Source: Phycisphaeraceae bacterium
GTDB taxonomy: Bacteria; Planctomycetota; Phycisphaerae; Phycisphaerales; Phycisphaeraceae
Direction of reading: 5' to 3'
Assembly: GCA_020851735.1 (NCBI GenBank)
Contig: JADZCD010000003.1
Coordinates: 89,707 to 153,706 of the forward strand
DNA length: 64,000 nucleotides
Shown: positions 8,371 to 17,532 of the stretch, one piece after another
How positions within the stretch are numbered: the first letter of the stretch is position 1
Layout of the letters: each line of letters starts with the position of its first letter
Notes under the pieces: model-generated
What the model saw: the letters and a program-made list of their open reading frames with translations, nothing else
Databases searched by the model: none
Told to the model about the DNA's origin: nothing
Made by a program: the position numbers and the translations under genes

Positions 8371-9459
8371 TTGATGTCCGTCCGTCGATCGATCAAGCTG
8401 CTGTCGCTCTGGCGTCTGTCTTCCGTGGTGACTATGGCCGCAAGATTTCCATCCAAATCCTGGCCGACGGCTCTGCCCTCCGCGGTCGGGCTGGATGTGG
8501 GGAAGTTGCAGGCCGCCGCGGATTACGCCGGCGGGCGCGGCTGCATCATTCGGCAGGGCAAGCTGGTATTCAGCTGGGGCGACATCACCCAGCCCGGCGA
8601 CGTGGCTTCCGCCGCCAAGCCTTGGTACGCCCACTTCCTCTTTAAGGCGGTGCAAGACGGACGCGTGCAGGGACTGGACTCCTTGGCGTCGGATTTTGAG
8701 CCACGCTTGGCGGCACTGAACCCCGACCTGGGGCACAAGGACCGGTCGATCACCTTTCGTCACCTAGCCACCCAGACCGCCTGCTATGGGGTAACCGAAT
8801 GCCCCGGCGAGGCGTATGTCTATAACGACTGGCAAATGGCCCTGTTCGTGGACACCTTGTTCACCAAGGTGTATCGCACGCCTTTAAATGAAATCGACCA
8901 GCGCGTTCTCCACCCTCTCCTGACCGGCCCCCTGGGCTGCGAGGACCAGCCGACGCTGTTGGCCTTCGGCCGCGAAGATCGGCCCGGCCGCCTGGCCATC
9001 AGTCCGCGCGACTTCGCCCGCTTCGGCTGGCTGTATCTGAATCAAGGGCGATGGCTTCAAAAACACCTGCTGGCCGCGGAATGGGCCCGCCTGGCGATCA
9101 GTCAGCCTTTGCCGCTGTCGATTCCCCGCACCGCCGGTCAACCGGCAGCCATGCTGCCCGACCAGCGCACTATCGGATCGAACATCATTCCCGACAATCA
9201 AAATGATCACGACGGCTGCTATTCCTGGCTGTGGTGGGTCAACGGCGTGCGTCGCAACGGCCGGCGTCGCTGGCCTGGGGTGCCCATTGACGCGGCTGCC
9301 TGCATAGGCCACAACAACAAACGCGGCATGGCGATCCTGCCTTCCCTGCACATGGTCGCTTCGTGGAACGACACGCAATTGGACACCCTGCCGTCCGAGC
9401 CGGACCCCGCCGGTCAGTTTCTGGCAATGATCTGCGCCGCCGGCGGCACGCACGAATAA
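8371..9459 (+). CDS. Beta-lactamase-family serine hydrolase
   Basis: About 330-360 residues with the class C/penicillin-binding fold pattern: GLDVGKLQAAADYAGG opening, a core strand CIIRQGKLVFSWGD, an SAAK tetrad as the SxxK nucleophile motif, and YND as the YxN motif. These enzymes hydrolyse esters, amides or beta-lactams; the substrate is unknown. No signal peptide is evident. The start is uncertain: TTG 8371, ATG 8374 or ATG 8434 (MAARFPSKSW) are possible. TAACAT lies six bases before an ATG at 8345 that opens a 9-codon frame ending in TGA beside 8374, so a leader peptide or an N-terminal frameshift should be considered. Confidence 0.75.
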   Translation: MMSVRRSIKLLSLWRLSSVVTMAARFPSKSWPTALPSAVGLDVGKLQAAADYAGGRGCIIRQGKLVFSWGDITQPGDVASAAKPWYAHFLFKAVQDGRVQGLDSLASDFEPRLAALNPDLGHKDRSITFRHLATQTACYGVTECPGEAYVYNDWQMALFVDTLFTKVYRTPLNEIDQRVLHPLLTGPLGCEDQPTLLAFGREDRPGRLAISPRDFARFGWLYLNQGRWLQKHLLAAEWARLAISQPLPLSIPRTAGQPAAMLPDQRTIGSNIIPDNQNDHDGCYSWLWWVNGVRRNGRRRWPGVPIDAAACIGHNNKRGMAILPSLHMVASWNDTQLDTLPSEPDPAGQFLAMICAAGGTHE

Positions 9460-9484
9460 AAACAGCCGCGTGCTGACGCGGCTG
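9455..9484 (-). terminator. Intrinsic terminator of rpsT
   Basis: The stem CAGCCGCG/CGCGGCTG (9463-9470 with 9477-9484) is followed on the minus strand by TTTTTATT. It lies 48 bp past the rpsT stop and abuts the end of the convergent serine hydrolase gene. Confidence 0.8.
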
Positions 9485-9531
9485 GGAAGGTCGATTGATC
9501 AGGATCAGCCCCAAAGGCCAATCTGCAATGC

Positions 9532-9813
9532 TTACGCTGCGGCCGGGGCCTTTTGCTTGTCGTTTAGGCGAGCCGTGAGCCTGCTCTTGTAACGGGAAGC
9601 GGTCTTGCGGTGGATCGTGCCCTTGGCTGCCACCTGGTCCAGCGTCTTGTAGATAGCCTGGAGCTTTTCCTTGGCCTGTTCCGCCGTGCCGTGCACGAGG
9701 GTATCGCGGTATTCGGCGATCATATCCCGGAAGCTTTGTTTGCGCCAACGGTTACGAGCGCGGTGCTTGATGTTCTGGCGAACGCGTTTCTTGGCGCTAA
9801 GCGAATGAGCCAT
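9532..9813 (-). CDS. rpsT: Ribosomal protein bS20
   Basis: Small-subunit protein that binds 16S rRNA early in 30S assembly. The 93 residues are Lys/Arg-rich and helical, opening MAHSLSAKKRVRQN and containing KGTIHRKTASRYKSRL, both hallmarks of S20. I use the ATG at 9813; three extra in-frame residues upstream are unlikely to be translated. AAAGGAATT precedes the start. It is monocistronic with its own promoter (9863-9891) and terminator. Confidence 0.96.
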   Translation of the reverse strand: MAHSLSAKKRVRQNIKHRARNRWRKQSFRDMIAEYRDTLVHGTAEQAKEKLQAIYKTLDQVAAKGTIHRKTASRYKSRLTARLNDKQKAPAAA

Positions 9814-9862
9814 GGGGTCCAATTCCTTTGCTGGCCTGGTTTCGATTCAAGCAGAGCCAAGT

Positions 9863-9891
9863 ATTATGCCCGCACGACCGCGATGATGCAA
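9863..9891 (-). promoter_or_regulatory. Sigma-70-type promoter of rpsT
   Basis: On the minus strand TTGCAT (9886-9891) and CATAAT (9863-9868) are separated by 17 bp. The predicted [16 protein letters not shown] about 40 bases before the rpsT ATG. Five of six bases match consensus in the -10 and four of six in the -35. Confidence 0.65.
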
Positions 9892-10025
9892 CCGACCGCC
9901 AAACATACCCACCCCCCATACCCCGACCCTACCCCCCGCAGGGCTTAGCGGGCGGGCCGCAGGCCCCCTTGCTTGTCCTAACCACCCCCACGATCCGCCG
10001 AACTCCCTAAGCTTGTCTTAAAAAC

Positions 10026-10046
10026 CCCAGGTAAGAAATCCCTGGG
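10026..10046. repeat. CCCAGG hairpin palindrome
   Basis: Arms CCCAGG/CCTGGG enclose TAAGAAAT. It is a member of the most common palindrome subfamily in the window (loop AAGAAA). It lies in the non-coding stretch 9892-10202, where I see nothing else beyond a short AT-rich patch near 10110-10135. Confidence 0.75.
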
Positions 10047-10202
10047 CCGGCCTGCGTCCCCGTTTACCAGCTGCCTTCTGGTTCGCAACCACTGCATCAA
10101 GAGCAAGAATCAAATAAAACATTTATTATTCCTTTTATGCCCGCCGGCCTTCATATGGAACTTTCGGGGCGTTCCGCGGGCCCTGTGCGGGGGGGCTTTA
10201 GC

Positions 10203-10230
10203 TTGACAGCAACCCCGTATTTTCTACAGT
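10203..10230 (+). promoter_or_regulatory. Strong sigma-70 promoter of the structured RNA
   Basis: A perfect -35 TTGACA (10203-10208), a 16-bp spacer and -10 TACAGT (10225-10230). The predicted transcription start near 10237 falls at the first paired base of the 5' hairpin of the RNA that follows. Confidence 0.8.
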
Positions 10231-10236
10231 GTTAGG

Positions 10237-10566
10237 TCTGGCTGTAACTAGAGCGATGGTGCTCGGTCAGCCCTTGTGGAGGTGATGCCGGTGCGACGTG
10301 GTCAAGCTGGCACAATGGTGAGTGGCCTTTGATGGGTAGGGCAGGCTTCCAACTTGCCCCCCGCGCCGCTGCCCATGCTCGGGTGATGCCGGCTGTGCCG
10401 TTCTGGAAGGAGACAGGCATGGTCTAGTGCCCCGCCGTGCATGGCAGTGGGCCTAGGATCTGTCCGCAGGCATCGGATGAGCCGTAAGCTCGTTCCGGTC
10501 CGGGCAGGCGACCTTAGGCGACGCCCGGCCACGAATCGCATTCAGCGGATCGTGGTTTTCTTTTTT
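10237..10566 (+). ncRNA. Structured RNA, possibly a large (Alu-bearing) SRP RNA
   Basis: About 325 nt bounded by a consensus promoter and an intrinsic terminator, with no plausible protein. At the 5' end CTGGC (10238) pairs with GTCAG (10266), enclosing TGTAAC and a GAGC/GCTC hairpin, which resembles the SRP Alu domain with its UGUAA motif. A rod follows: AGGT..TGCC (10280-10289) pairs with GGCA..ACCT (10503-10514), and CCGCTGCCCATGC (10366) pairs with GCATGGCAGTGG (10439). The apex is GGCTGTGCC/GGCATGGTC capped by TCT-GGAA-GGA, like the SRP54-binding tetraloop. The internal loop there (GT / GACA) does not match the usual SRP54 site, so the identity is tentative; the RNA gene itself is well supported. 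RNase P, tmRNA and 6S signatures are absent. Confidence 0.6.
10529..10566 (+). terminator. Intrinsic terminator of the structured RNA
   Basis: An 11-bp stem with one mismatch (10529-10539 with 10545-10555, 5-nt loop) is followed by TTTTCTTTTTT. It separates the RNA gene from nusA. A second small hairpin (ACTCC/GGAGT, about 10609-10624, followed by TTT) sits in the nusA leader. Confidence 0.82.
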
Positions 10567-10661
10567 ACCGGGAACCACCGTTTAGCCTCCGACGCTGGTT
10601 TTTACCCCGACTCCGAAAGGGAGTTTTCAGGCCGCACAAAAATCGCCAGGACAGCATAATC

Positions 10662-12068
10662 ATGAATGGACAGGAATTAATTCGGCTCGTGGACGCCATC
10701 TCCCGCGATCGCAATGTCGACAAGGAAACCCTCTTTGCCGACATCGAGCAGGCCATCGTGTCCGCCGCCCGCCGGCACTTTAATGCCGTCGATACCGAGG
10801 AATTCTCCGCCCAGTTGGATCGGCTTTCGGGCCAGATTCACCTTTGGCGCGGACAGGAAGAAATTCCCATCCTCTCCCTCGGCCGCATTCCCGCCCAGAC
10901 CGCCAAGCAAGTCATGATCCAGCGCTTCCGCGAGGACGAACGCTCGAGCATCTATTCGGAATTCGCCGACCGCGTCGGCGAACTGGTCACCGGCACCGCC
11001 CAGCGCTACGAAGGCGGCGCCCTGGTGGTCTCCATCGGCCGGGCCGAAGGCTTCATGCCCCGCAGCGAGCAGATCCCCGGCGAACAGCACCAGGCCGGCG
11101 AACGCGTCCGCTGCCTGATCCTGGACGTCCGCGACGTCGGCAACCAGGTCAAAATCGTGCTTTCCCGCGCCCATCCGGACTTCATCAAGCGCCTCTTCGA
11201 AGTGGAAGTGCCCGAAGTGGCCGAACGCATCATCGAGGTCAAAACCATGGCCCGCGAGCCGGGCCACCGCACCAAGATCGCCGTCAGCTCCATCGACTCG
11301 AAGGTCGACGCCGTCGGCGCCTGCGTGGGCGTGCGCGGCAGCCGCATCAAGAACATCGTCGACGAACTGGGCGGCGAGAAGATCGACATCGTGCGCTGGA
11401 ACGAGTCCAGCCAGATTCTCATCCAGCACTCGCTTAAGCCCGCCGAGGTGGTGGAAATCAGCCTCTGCTTTGAGCTGGGCCGCGCCACCGTGGTGGTCAA
11501 TGAAGATCAACTTTCCCTGGCCATCGGCAAGCGCGGGCAGAACGTGCGTCTGGCCGCGCGCCTCACCAACTGGGACGTGGACATTCTGACGCCCACCGAG
11601 TTCTCCAAGAGCCTGGACATCATGGAGAACACGCTCAAACAAGTTCCGGGCGTCACCGAGGAGCAGATCGACCGCTTGGCCGCCCTGGGCGTGATCAGCG
11701 TGTTCGACGTGGAAGAAGTAGGCGCCGGCTACCTCGCCGAGTCGCTCGAAGGCTGCACGCCTGAGCAGGCCGCGGCCATGATCAAGATCGCCACCGAGCG
11801 GGCCAAGCAGGTCGCTGAAGATCAGCAGCGCGAAAAGGAACTGGCCCTGCAGCAGAAGCCGCAGGATGCCGGCGAAGAGCAGGCCGCGGTATTGCTCGGC
11901 CAGGCCCACGCTTCGGCCGACGGCGGCTCGAGCATTCTCGATCTGCTGGGTTCCCGCCAGGAACAGGCCGCCGCCAAGCCGGAAGACGCCGCCGCGGCTT
12001 CCACCGCCGTGGCCGGCCCGGAATCGGTCGACAGCAAGGGCCCGGAACAACCCCCGGCCCAGGCGTAA
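10662..12068 (+). CDS. nusA: Transcription termination/antitermination factor NusA
   Basis: RNA polymerase-binding factor governing pausing, termination and antitermination. The 468 residues contain an N-terminal RNAP-binding domain (MNGQELIRLVDAISRDRNVDKE), an S1 domain (about 105-175, GELVTGTAQRYEGGALVVSIG) and two KH domains with GxxG loops (CVGVRGSRIKNI and AIGKRGQNVRLA). A helix-hairpin-helix-like stretch (KQVPGVTEEQIDRLAALG) and an acidic Ala/Gln-rich tail follow. It heads the nusA-infB operon. The rimP gene that normally precedes nusA is missing here; the structured RNA occupies that place. Confidence 0.97.
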   Translation: MNGQELIRLVDAISRDRNVDKETLFADIEQAIVSAARRHFNAVDTEEFSAQLDRLSGQIHLWRGQEEIPILSLGRIPAQTAKQVMIQRFREDERSSIYSEFADRVGELVTGTAQRYEGGALVVSIGRAEGFMPRSEQIPGEQHQAGERVRCLILDVRDVGNQVKIVLSRAHPDFIKRLFEVEVPEVAERIIEVKTMAREPGHRTKIAVSSIDSKVDAVGACVGVRGSRIKNIVDELGGEKIDIVRWNESSQILIQHSLKPAEVVEISLCFELGRATVVVNEDQLSLAIGKRGQNVRLAARLTNWDVDILTPTEFSKSLDIMENTLKQVPGVTEEQIDRLAALGVISVFDVEEVGAGYLAESLEGCTPEQAAAMIKIATERAKQVAEDQQREKELALQQKPQDAGEEQAAVLLGQAHASADGGSSILDLLGSRQEQAAAKPEDAAAASTAVAGPESVDSKGPEQPPAQA

Positions 12069-12197
12069 ATCGTCTTTTGAATTTTTCCCCGCGTTTTCCG
12101 AGCCGCAACGCTCAAAACGCCAAGTGGCAGCGAAGGTCGGACAGGTTCGTGGCATCGGGTTTTACCGGTTCGGGCGCTGATACGGAAGGAGTGCACT

Positions 12198-15062
12198 TTG
12201 GCTAAGGCCAAACGCGTTTTCGAAGTGGCCAAAGAGCTGGGCGTGTCCAGCAAAGCGATCGTGGATAAGTGTCAGGCCGAGGGGGTGCCTGGCATCACTA
12301 ATCACATGTCCACCGTCAAGATCGGCCTGGTGCAGACCATCCACGAGTGGTTCAGTGCCGCCCAGACCCATACGGCCATCGAGAGTGCCGACAAGGTCGA
12401 CCTGGACAAGGTGCGCAAACGCCGCCGTCGTCCCGGCGCCGGCGAAGGCGAACACTCCGACGAACCGACCGATCATGCGGAAGATTCCGTGGCCACCGCG
12501 GTCGAGAGCATGCCCGCGCCCACGGCCAAAGACGAAGTCGCCCGGCCCGACGCCGGCGAGGGCGACGAGGAACCGCCGCCGACCGAGGTGGTGGCCGGCG
12601 CCCAGGTCCAGGCTCCCGAGGATGTCCCCGCTTCGCCTGTCGACCACCAGCCGGCCGTCGAACCTCCGTCGGTCAAACCCGAAACCCAACCCGTCGCCGA
12701 GGCCGGGGCCACCGCCCATGCGCCCGCGGCGCATCGCCATGCGGCTCCCCCGCCGGCCGAGGATGCCGGTAAATCACGCGGACCGGTCGGCCGGCCCAAC
12801 GTGCCGCTGCGCCCCCACGTCGTCAAGCCCATGGGCCAGCAGTTGAACAAACCCAAGGAGGCGGTGCTCAAGGGTCCGCGCGTCGTGCGCATTGAAAAAC
12901 CCGACGAGGTGGCCGCCCCCCGTCCCCGCCGTTCCTCCGGCGCCGGGTCGTCCGGAGGCGGTGGCCAGACGTTTGATTCCGACGCCGGCGCCGGCCGCCC
13001 CCGCGGCCCCGCGCGTGGACGCGGCGCTACCGGTAAAGACACCGGCCAGGATGCCGACGGTGGACGCGCCCCGGCCAAACGCCGCTCGCTCACCTCCCGG
13101 CGCGGCCGCTCCGCCGAAGCGCTGCCCACCGGCCCGACCAAATTCAGCGAGCAGGACCTCCTGGAACTCGACGCCCGCCTGCGCGGCGCCGCCGGCTTCC
13201 TCAAACAGCGCCGCCGCGACCTTAAAAAACACGAGTCGAACAATCCCCAGGCCCTGCAGAGCCCGGCCGTCGCCGGCGGCAAGGTCGAGATTCAGGAACC
13301 GATCTTCATCAAGAACCTGTCCTCCGTCACCGGCATCAAGGTGGCCGACATCATCAAGTATCTGTTCAAAAAGGGCGTCATGGCCACGATCAACTCCGCC
13401 ATTGACGCCGAGACCGCCGTGGAAGTGGCCCTGGAATATGACATTGAGCTGGTGGTGCGCGGCCAGCAGACAGCCGAGCAAGCCGTGATCGATGACTTTG
13501 ACAGCCGCCAGGAGATCGACGTGCGTCCCCGTCCGCCCGTGGTGGCCGTGCTCGGTCACGTCGACCACGGCAAGACCAGCCTGCTGGATCGCATCCGCCA
13601 AGCCGACGTGGCCGCCCACGAAGCCGGCGGCATCACCCAGCACGTGGGCGCCTATCGCGTGACCATCACCGGCCACGAAGGCCGCCAGAAGACCGTCGTC
13701 TTCCTGGACACCCCCGGCCACGAGGCCTTCACCCACATGCGGGCCCGCGGCGCCAACATGACCGACATCGTGGTGCTGGTGGTCGCCGCCGACGACGGCG
13801 TCATGCCCCAGACCGTCGAATCCATCAATCACGCCAAGGCCGCCGGCGTGCCGATCGTCGTGGCCCTGAACAAAATCGACCGGCCCGACGCCTCGACCGA
13901 AAACATCCGCCGCATCTACGGCCAATTGGCCGAACAGGGCCTTAATCCCGTGGAATGGGGCGGGCAGACGGAAATCGTCCGCACCTCGGCCATCGCCGGC
14001 ACGGGCATCACCGAACTGCTGGAAATGCTCGACTACCAGGCCGAACTGCTGGAACTTAAGGCCGATTACGGCGGCACCGCCCGCGGCCTGGTGATCGAAG
14101 CCCAGATGCAGGAAGGGCGCGGCCCGGTGGCGCGCGTGCTGGTGCAGCAGGGCCAGATCAAGGTCGGCGACTTCATCGTCATGGGCCGGGCCTTCGGCCG
14201 CGTCCGCGACATGAGCGACGATCGCGGCAAAGCCATTCGCTTGGCCGGACCGGCCACCCCCCTGGAGCTCTCGGGCATCGACATGGTGCCCGACGCCGGC
14301 GACAAGTTCTACGTCACCGACTCGCTGCAGCGGGCCGAGCAGATCTCCTCGCAATACCGCGAGATCGAACGCACCCGCCAGCTGGCCAGCAAGACCAAGA
14401 TCACCCTGGACAACTTCGCCGACCAGCTTAAGGCCGGCCGCAGCAAGGAACTGCGCCTGGTGATCAAGGCCGACGTGCAGGGCTCCGTGGAAGTGCTCCG
14501 TGACACCCTGGCCAAGATCGGCACGGCCGAGGTCAGCGTCCGCGTGCTGCATGCGGCCGTGGGCGGCATCAACGAAAGCGACGTGCTGCTGGCCGACGCC
14601 TCGGACGCGGTCATCGTGGGCTTCCACGTGGTGGCCTCGTCCCATGCCCGCGACCTGGCCGAGCAGATGGGCGTGGACATCCGCCTGTATCGGATCATCT
14701 ACGAACTGGTGGACGAAGTCACCAAATCCCTCGAAGGCATGTTGGCGCCCGAAGCCCGCGAGGAAGCCATCGGCCAGGCCGAGGTGCGCGAGGTCTTTAA
14801 GATCACCAAGCTCGGCTCCGTGGCCGGCTGTCTGGTGGTCGAGGGCCTCATCCGCCGCGGCGGCAAGATCCGCGTGGTGCGCGACAACGTGGTGGTGACC
14901 GATAATCGTGACATTGAATCCCTCCGCCGCGTCAAGGACGACGTCCGCGAAGTGCGCCTGGGCACGGAATGCGGCATCCGCATCGCCGGCTTTGACGACG
15001 TCAAGCCCGGCGACCGCCTGCACTGCTACCAGACCGTCCAGGTCCGGAGAACCCTGGGGTGA
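12198..15062 (+). CDS. infB: Translation initiation factor IF-2
   Basis: GTPase that delivers initiator tRNA to the ribosome. The 954-residue protein has the IF2_N helical domain at its start ([20 protein letters not shown]), a long low-complexity Pro/Ala/charged linker (about 60-370), and a second IF2_N-like module before the G domain. The G domain shows GHVDHGKTS (about 452), DTPGHEAF (about 504) and NKID (about 557), followed by the domains II-IV. Translation starts at TTG 12198 with a strong GGAAGGAG seven bases upstream. The 129-bp gap after nusA has no obvious terminator. Confidence 0.97.
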   Translation: MAKAKRVFEVAKELGVSSKAIVDKCQAEGVPGITNHMSTVKIGLVQTIHEWFSAAQTHTAIESADKVDLDKVRKRRRRPGAGEGEHSDEPTDHAEDSVATAVESMPAPTAKDEVARPDAGEGDEEPPPTEVVAGAQVQAPEDVPASPVDHQPAVEPPSVKPETQPVAEAGATAHAPAAHRHAAPPPAEDAGKSRGPVGRPNVPLRPHVVKPMGQQLNKPKEAVLKGPRVVRIEKPDEVAAPRPRRSSGAGSSGGGGQTFDSDAGAGRPRGPARGRGATGKDTGQDADGGRAPAKRRSLTSRRGRSAEALPTGPTKFSEQDLLELDARLRGAAGFLKQRRRDLKKHESNNPQALQSPAVAGGKVEIQEPIFIKNLSSVTGIKVADIIKYLFKKGVMATINSAIDAETAVEVALEYDIELVVRGQQTAEQAVIDDFDSRQEIDVRPRPPVVAVLGHVDHGKTSLLDRIRQADVAAHEAGGITQHVGAYRVTITGHEGRQKTVVFLDTPGHEAFTHMRARGANMTDIVVLVVAADDGVMPQTVESINHAKAAGVPIVVALNKIDRPDASTENIRRIYGQLAEQGLNPVEWGGQTEIVRTSAIAGTGITELLEMLDYQAELLELKADYGGTARGLVIEAQMQEGRGPVARVLVQQGQIKVGDFIVMGRAFGRVRDMSDDRGKAIRLAGPATPLELSGIDMVPDAGDKFYVTDSLQRAEQISSQYREIERTRQLASKTKITLDNFADQLKAGRSKELRLVIKADVQGSVEVLRDTLAKIGTAEVSVRVLHAAVGGINESDVLLADASDAVIVGFHVVASSHARDLAEQMGVDIRLYRIIYELVDEVTKSLEGMLAPEAREEAIGQAEVREVFKITKLGSVAGCLVVEGLIRRGGKIRVVRDNVVVTDNRDIESLRRVKDDVREVRLGTECGIRIAGFDDVKPGDRLHCYQTVQVRRTLG

Positions 15063-15063
15063 C

Positions 15064-15354
15064 ATGGTCGTGGGCATCCTACAGGTTGAATTGGGCATCG
15101 ACTGGGCCACGTCCCTGAAGGACAAACGCCGCGTGGTGACCAGCCTTAAGGATCGCCTGCACCGCGCCCACCTGGTCTCCGTGGCGGAAGTCGAAACCCA
15201 GGACGACCATCACGTGGCCACCCTCGGCATCACCCTGGCCTCCAACAGCGTCCCCCACGTGCAGAGCGTGCTGGACACCATCCTGGCCCAATTGGCCGAA
15301 CAGCGCGACTGTGTGTTACGCAACCATGCCAAGGAAATACTCACCGGCCGATGA
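15064..15354 (+). CDS. ylxP: DUF503 protein YlxP
   Basis: A 96-residue DUF503 family protein: VVGILQVELGIDWATSLKDKRRVVTSLKDRL and the central VSVAEVETQDDHHVATLGI match the family. YlxP is a small protein linked to ribosome function whose gene lies by habit between infB and rbfA. The start is the ATG at 15064, one base after the infB stop; the frame opens further upstream but inside infB. Its last codons overlap the rbfA start (ATGA), implying coupled translation. Confidence 0.9.
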   Translation: MVVGILQVELGIDWATSLKDKRRVVTSLKDRLHRAHLVSVAEVETQDDHHVATLGITLASNSVPHVQSVLDTILAQLAEQRDCVLRNHAKEILTGR

Positions 15355-15842
15355 CCGTTTGGCGCCTTAACCGGCCGCCGGCGTCCCCCGCGGACCAAGT
15401 ACCCATGAGCCATCGCAAACAACAGGTCGAAGCTGTCCTCAAACGGGCCATCAGCTCCATCCTGTTGTCCAAAATCTCCGACCCCCGCATCCAGGGCATG
15501 CTCAGCATCACCTCCGTGGAGGTCACCGAGGATTTCAGCGAGGCCTTCGTGTCCGTCTCGGTCCTGCCCGATCGCCTGGCCAAGCGCACCCTCTACGGCC
15601 TGCGCCACGCCGCCGGCCACATCCACGCCCTGCTGTGCAAGGCCGTGGACATGCGCTCCGTGCCCAAACTGCAGTTTAAAATCGATTCGACGCTCAAGAA
15701 ACAGGACGAAATATTCCAGGCCATCCAGAAGGGCATGGCCCGCGAACCGGAAATTCCCACGCCTGGTTTGCCCCCGCTTTCGAACCACGTGGATCCCTCT
15801 AATCCGCCCGACGATCCCTCGCTTCAGGAGCCCGGCCGTTGA
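15351..15842 (+). CDS. rbfA: Ribosome-binding factor A
   Basis: 30S maturation factor with a KH-like fold. The core reads HRKQQVEAVLKRAISSILLSKISDPRIQGMLSI (here cited in part), SVEVTEDFSEAFVSVSVL and VPKLQFKIDSTLKKQDEIFQ, all typical of RbfA. The gene overlaps ylxP by four bases (ATGA). An internal ATG at 15405 (MSHRKQQ) gives an N-terminus closer to the family and could be the true start. The C-terminal about 35 residues are a Pro-rich extension. It overlaps the next gene by TTGA. Confidence 0.93.
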   Translation: MTVWRLNRPPASPADQVPMSHRKQQVEAVLKRAISSILLSKISDPRIQGMLSITSVEVTEDFSEAFVSVSVLPDRLAKRTLYGLRHAAGHIHALLCKAVDMRSVPKLQFKIDSTLKKQDEIFQAIQKGMAREPEIPTPGLPPLSNHVDPSNPPDDPSLQEPGR

Positions 15843-16579
15843 AGAACGCCACCACCTACGCCAAAAAGCTGGCCTCCCTCCTGCGCCGCATCAAGATCAA
15901 GGAATCGGCCGAGCCGACCGCGCCGTTGGACCCGATTTCCTGCCTGGTGCACGCTTTCCTGCAATGGAATTCCACGACCAAGTCAGCCGCCTCCGCCTAT
16001 CAGCGGCTGATGACCGCGCTGGTTGATCACAACGACCTGCGCGTCACCCACGCCGTGGAAATGGCCGAGCTCTTAGGCCCGCGCTATCCGCTGGCCGCCG
16101 AACGCGCCGCCCGCCTGCGCGACACCCTCCAGGAAATCTTCCGCCGCGAACACGCCACCAGCCTCGACCACTTAAAAGGCAAACCCAAAAAGGAAATCCG
16201 CGCGTATCTCGAATCCCTGCCCGGCATGACCTCCTACGTGTCCGCCAGCGTCTTCCTGCGGATTTTTGAGGGCCACGCCCTGCCGGTCGATGATCGCCTG
16301 GCCGAACACCTAAAGCACGAGGGCATCGTCGATCCCCAGGCCACGCTCCTGGAAATCGAAATGTTCCTCGAACGTAATATCCGCGCCGAAGACGCCTTGG
16401 ACTGCCACTTGGCCCTCCAGGCCTGGGCCGATCAAGCCCCCGCGCACGAGCCCGCCGCCCGGCCCGCGGCCGCGCGCCCGACGCCCAAGGCGGCGCCCTC
16501 CAAATCCGCGGCTTCCAAGCGTCCGGCCGCTTCCTCCGGCCGCAAATCAACCAAGCCTTCCCGCAAGGCCTCCAAGTGA
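15839..16579 (+). CDS. HhH-GPD-like protein with basic tail
   Basis: Unassigned 246-residue protein. Its middle (about 120-160) reads LESLPGMTSYVSASVFLRIF followed by HALPVDDRLAEHL, close in layout to the endonuclease III helix-hairpin-helix LPGVGxKTA and PVDTHVxR motifs. The catalytic Lys position is not Lys (GMTSYVS) while the PVD aspartate is kept, and no Fe-S cysteines follow. A tail of about 40 residues is rich in Ala, Lys, Pro and Ser, like histone H1 or an AKP-type nucleic-acid-binding tail. Start TTG overlaps the rbfA stop. The operon position suggests a nucleic-acid or ribosome role; this is inference. Confidence 0.65.
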   Translation: MKNATTYAKKLASLLRRIKIKESAEPTAPLDPISCLVHAFLQWNSTTKSAASAYQRLMTALVDHNDLRVTHAVEMAELLGPRYPLAAERAARLRDTLQEIFRREHATSLDHLKGKPKKEIRAYLESLPGMTSYVSASVFLRIFEGHALPVDDRLAEHLKHEGIVDPQATLLEIEMFLERNIRAEDALDCHLALQAWADQAPAHEPAARPAAARPTPKAAPSKSAASKRPAASSGRKSTKPSRKASK

Positions 16580-17496
16580 GCTCTATCGTGACCCTGAATT
16601 CCTCCTCCCTCGCGTCTCCTTCCCGCTCCAATCTGCGCATCGGCCTGCCCAAGGGCAGCCTGCAGGATTCCACCCTCGACCTCTTCGCCCGCGCCGGTTA
16701 CGAAGTGACCTTGCGCGACCGGTCCTATTTCCCGGTCATCGACGACCCGACCATCGAAGCCGTCATGTTCCGCGCCCAGGAAATGAGCCGCTACGTCGAG
16801 GACGGCGTGGTCGACATCGGCATCACCGGCTACGACTGGATCATCGAAAACGGGTCTTCCGTCCAGGAAGTCTGCGAGTTGACCTACTCCAAGGCCACCT
16901 CCCGCCCCGCCCGCTGGGTGCTGGCCGTGCCCGAGGAATCACGCATCACCCGCCCGGAAGACTTGGCCGGCGCCATCATCGCCACCGAACTGGTCAACGT
17001 CACCCGCCAGTATTTCCAGCAGCGCAACATTCCCATCCGCAAGGTGGAATTCTCCTGGGGCGCCACCGAGGTCAAGGCCCGCCTCGTTGACGCCATCGTC
17101 GACATCACCGAGACCGGCTCAAGCTTGAAAGCCAACAAGCTGCGCGAAGTGGACACCATCCTCACCAGCACCACCCGCCTGATCGCCAATAAGAATTCCT
17201 GGCAGGACGCCGCCAAACGCGAGCGGATGGAAGACCTCTCCATGCTCCTGCGCGGCGCCATCGCCGCCCGCCAGAAGATCGGCCTGAAAATGAATGTCCC
17301 CCGCGAACGCATGAGCGACATTCTCCGCCTCCTGCCGGCCGAAAAATCCCCCACCATCAACCCCCTGGCCGACGACGCCTGGGTCGCCGTGGAGGTCATC
17401 GTCGAGGAACGCATCGAACGCGAATTAGTCCCCCGCCTGTCCCGCGCCGGCGCCACGGGCATCATCAGTTATCCCTTGAGCAAGGTCATCCCCTGA
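16576..17496 (+). CDS. hisG: ATP phosphoribosyltransferase (long form)
   Basis: First enzyme of histidine synthesis, joining ATP and PRPP. The 306-residue length plus a C-terminal regulatory ACT-like domain (AWVAVEVIVEERIERELVPRL, GATGIISYPLSKVIP) marks the HisZ-independent long form, normally feedback-inhibited by histidine. Core motifs are RIGLPKGSLQDST, DIGITGYDWI and the PRPP-binding VDAIVDITETGSSLKAN. It starts at GTG 16576, overlapping the preceding stop, so it is the last gene of the nusA-infB operon; no other his gene is in the window. Confidence 0.96.
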   Translation: MSSIVTLNSSSLASPSRSNLRIGLPKGSLQDSTLDLFARAGYEVTLRDRSYFPVIDDPTIEAVMFRAQEMSRYVEDGVVDIGITGYDWIIENGSSVQEVCELTYSKATSRPARWVLAVPEESRITRPEDLAGAIIATELVNVTRQYFQQRNIPIRKVEFSWGATEVKARLVDAIVDITETGSSLKANKLREVDTILTSTTRLIANKNSWQDAAKRERMEDLSMLLRGAIAARQKIGLKMNVPRERMSDILRLLPAEKSPTINPLADDAWVAVEVIVEERIERELVPRLSRAGATGIISYPLSKVIP

Positions 17497-17532
17497 CCTG
17501 ACTCGGCGGATCGGCCCGAACACGCCCTCCGC

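Noticed and set aside
10677..12155. 492-codon frame antisense to nusA
   Set aside because: It has no domain and mirrors the nusA coding sequence.
12774..15125. 783-codon open frame antisense to infB
   Set aside because: It is a mirror of infB codon bias in a GC-rich genome; composition is His/Asp/Gly-rich and no domain is visible.
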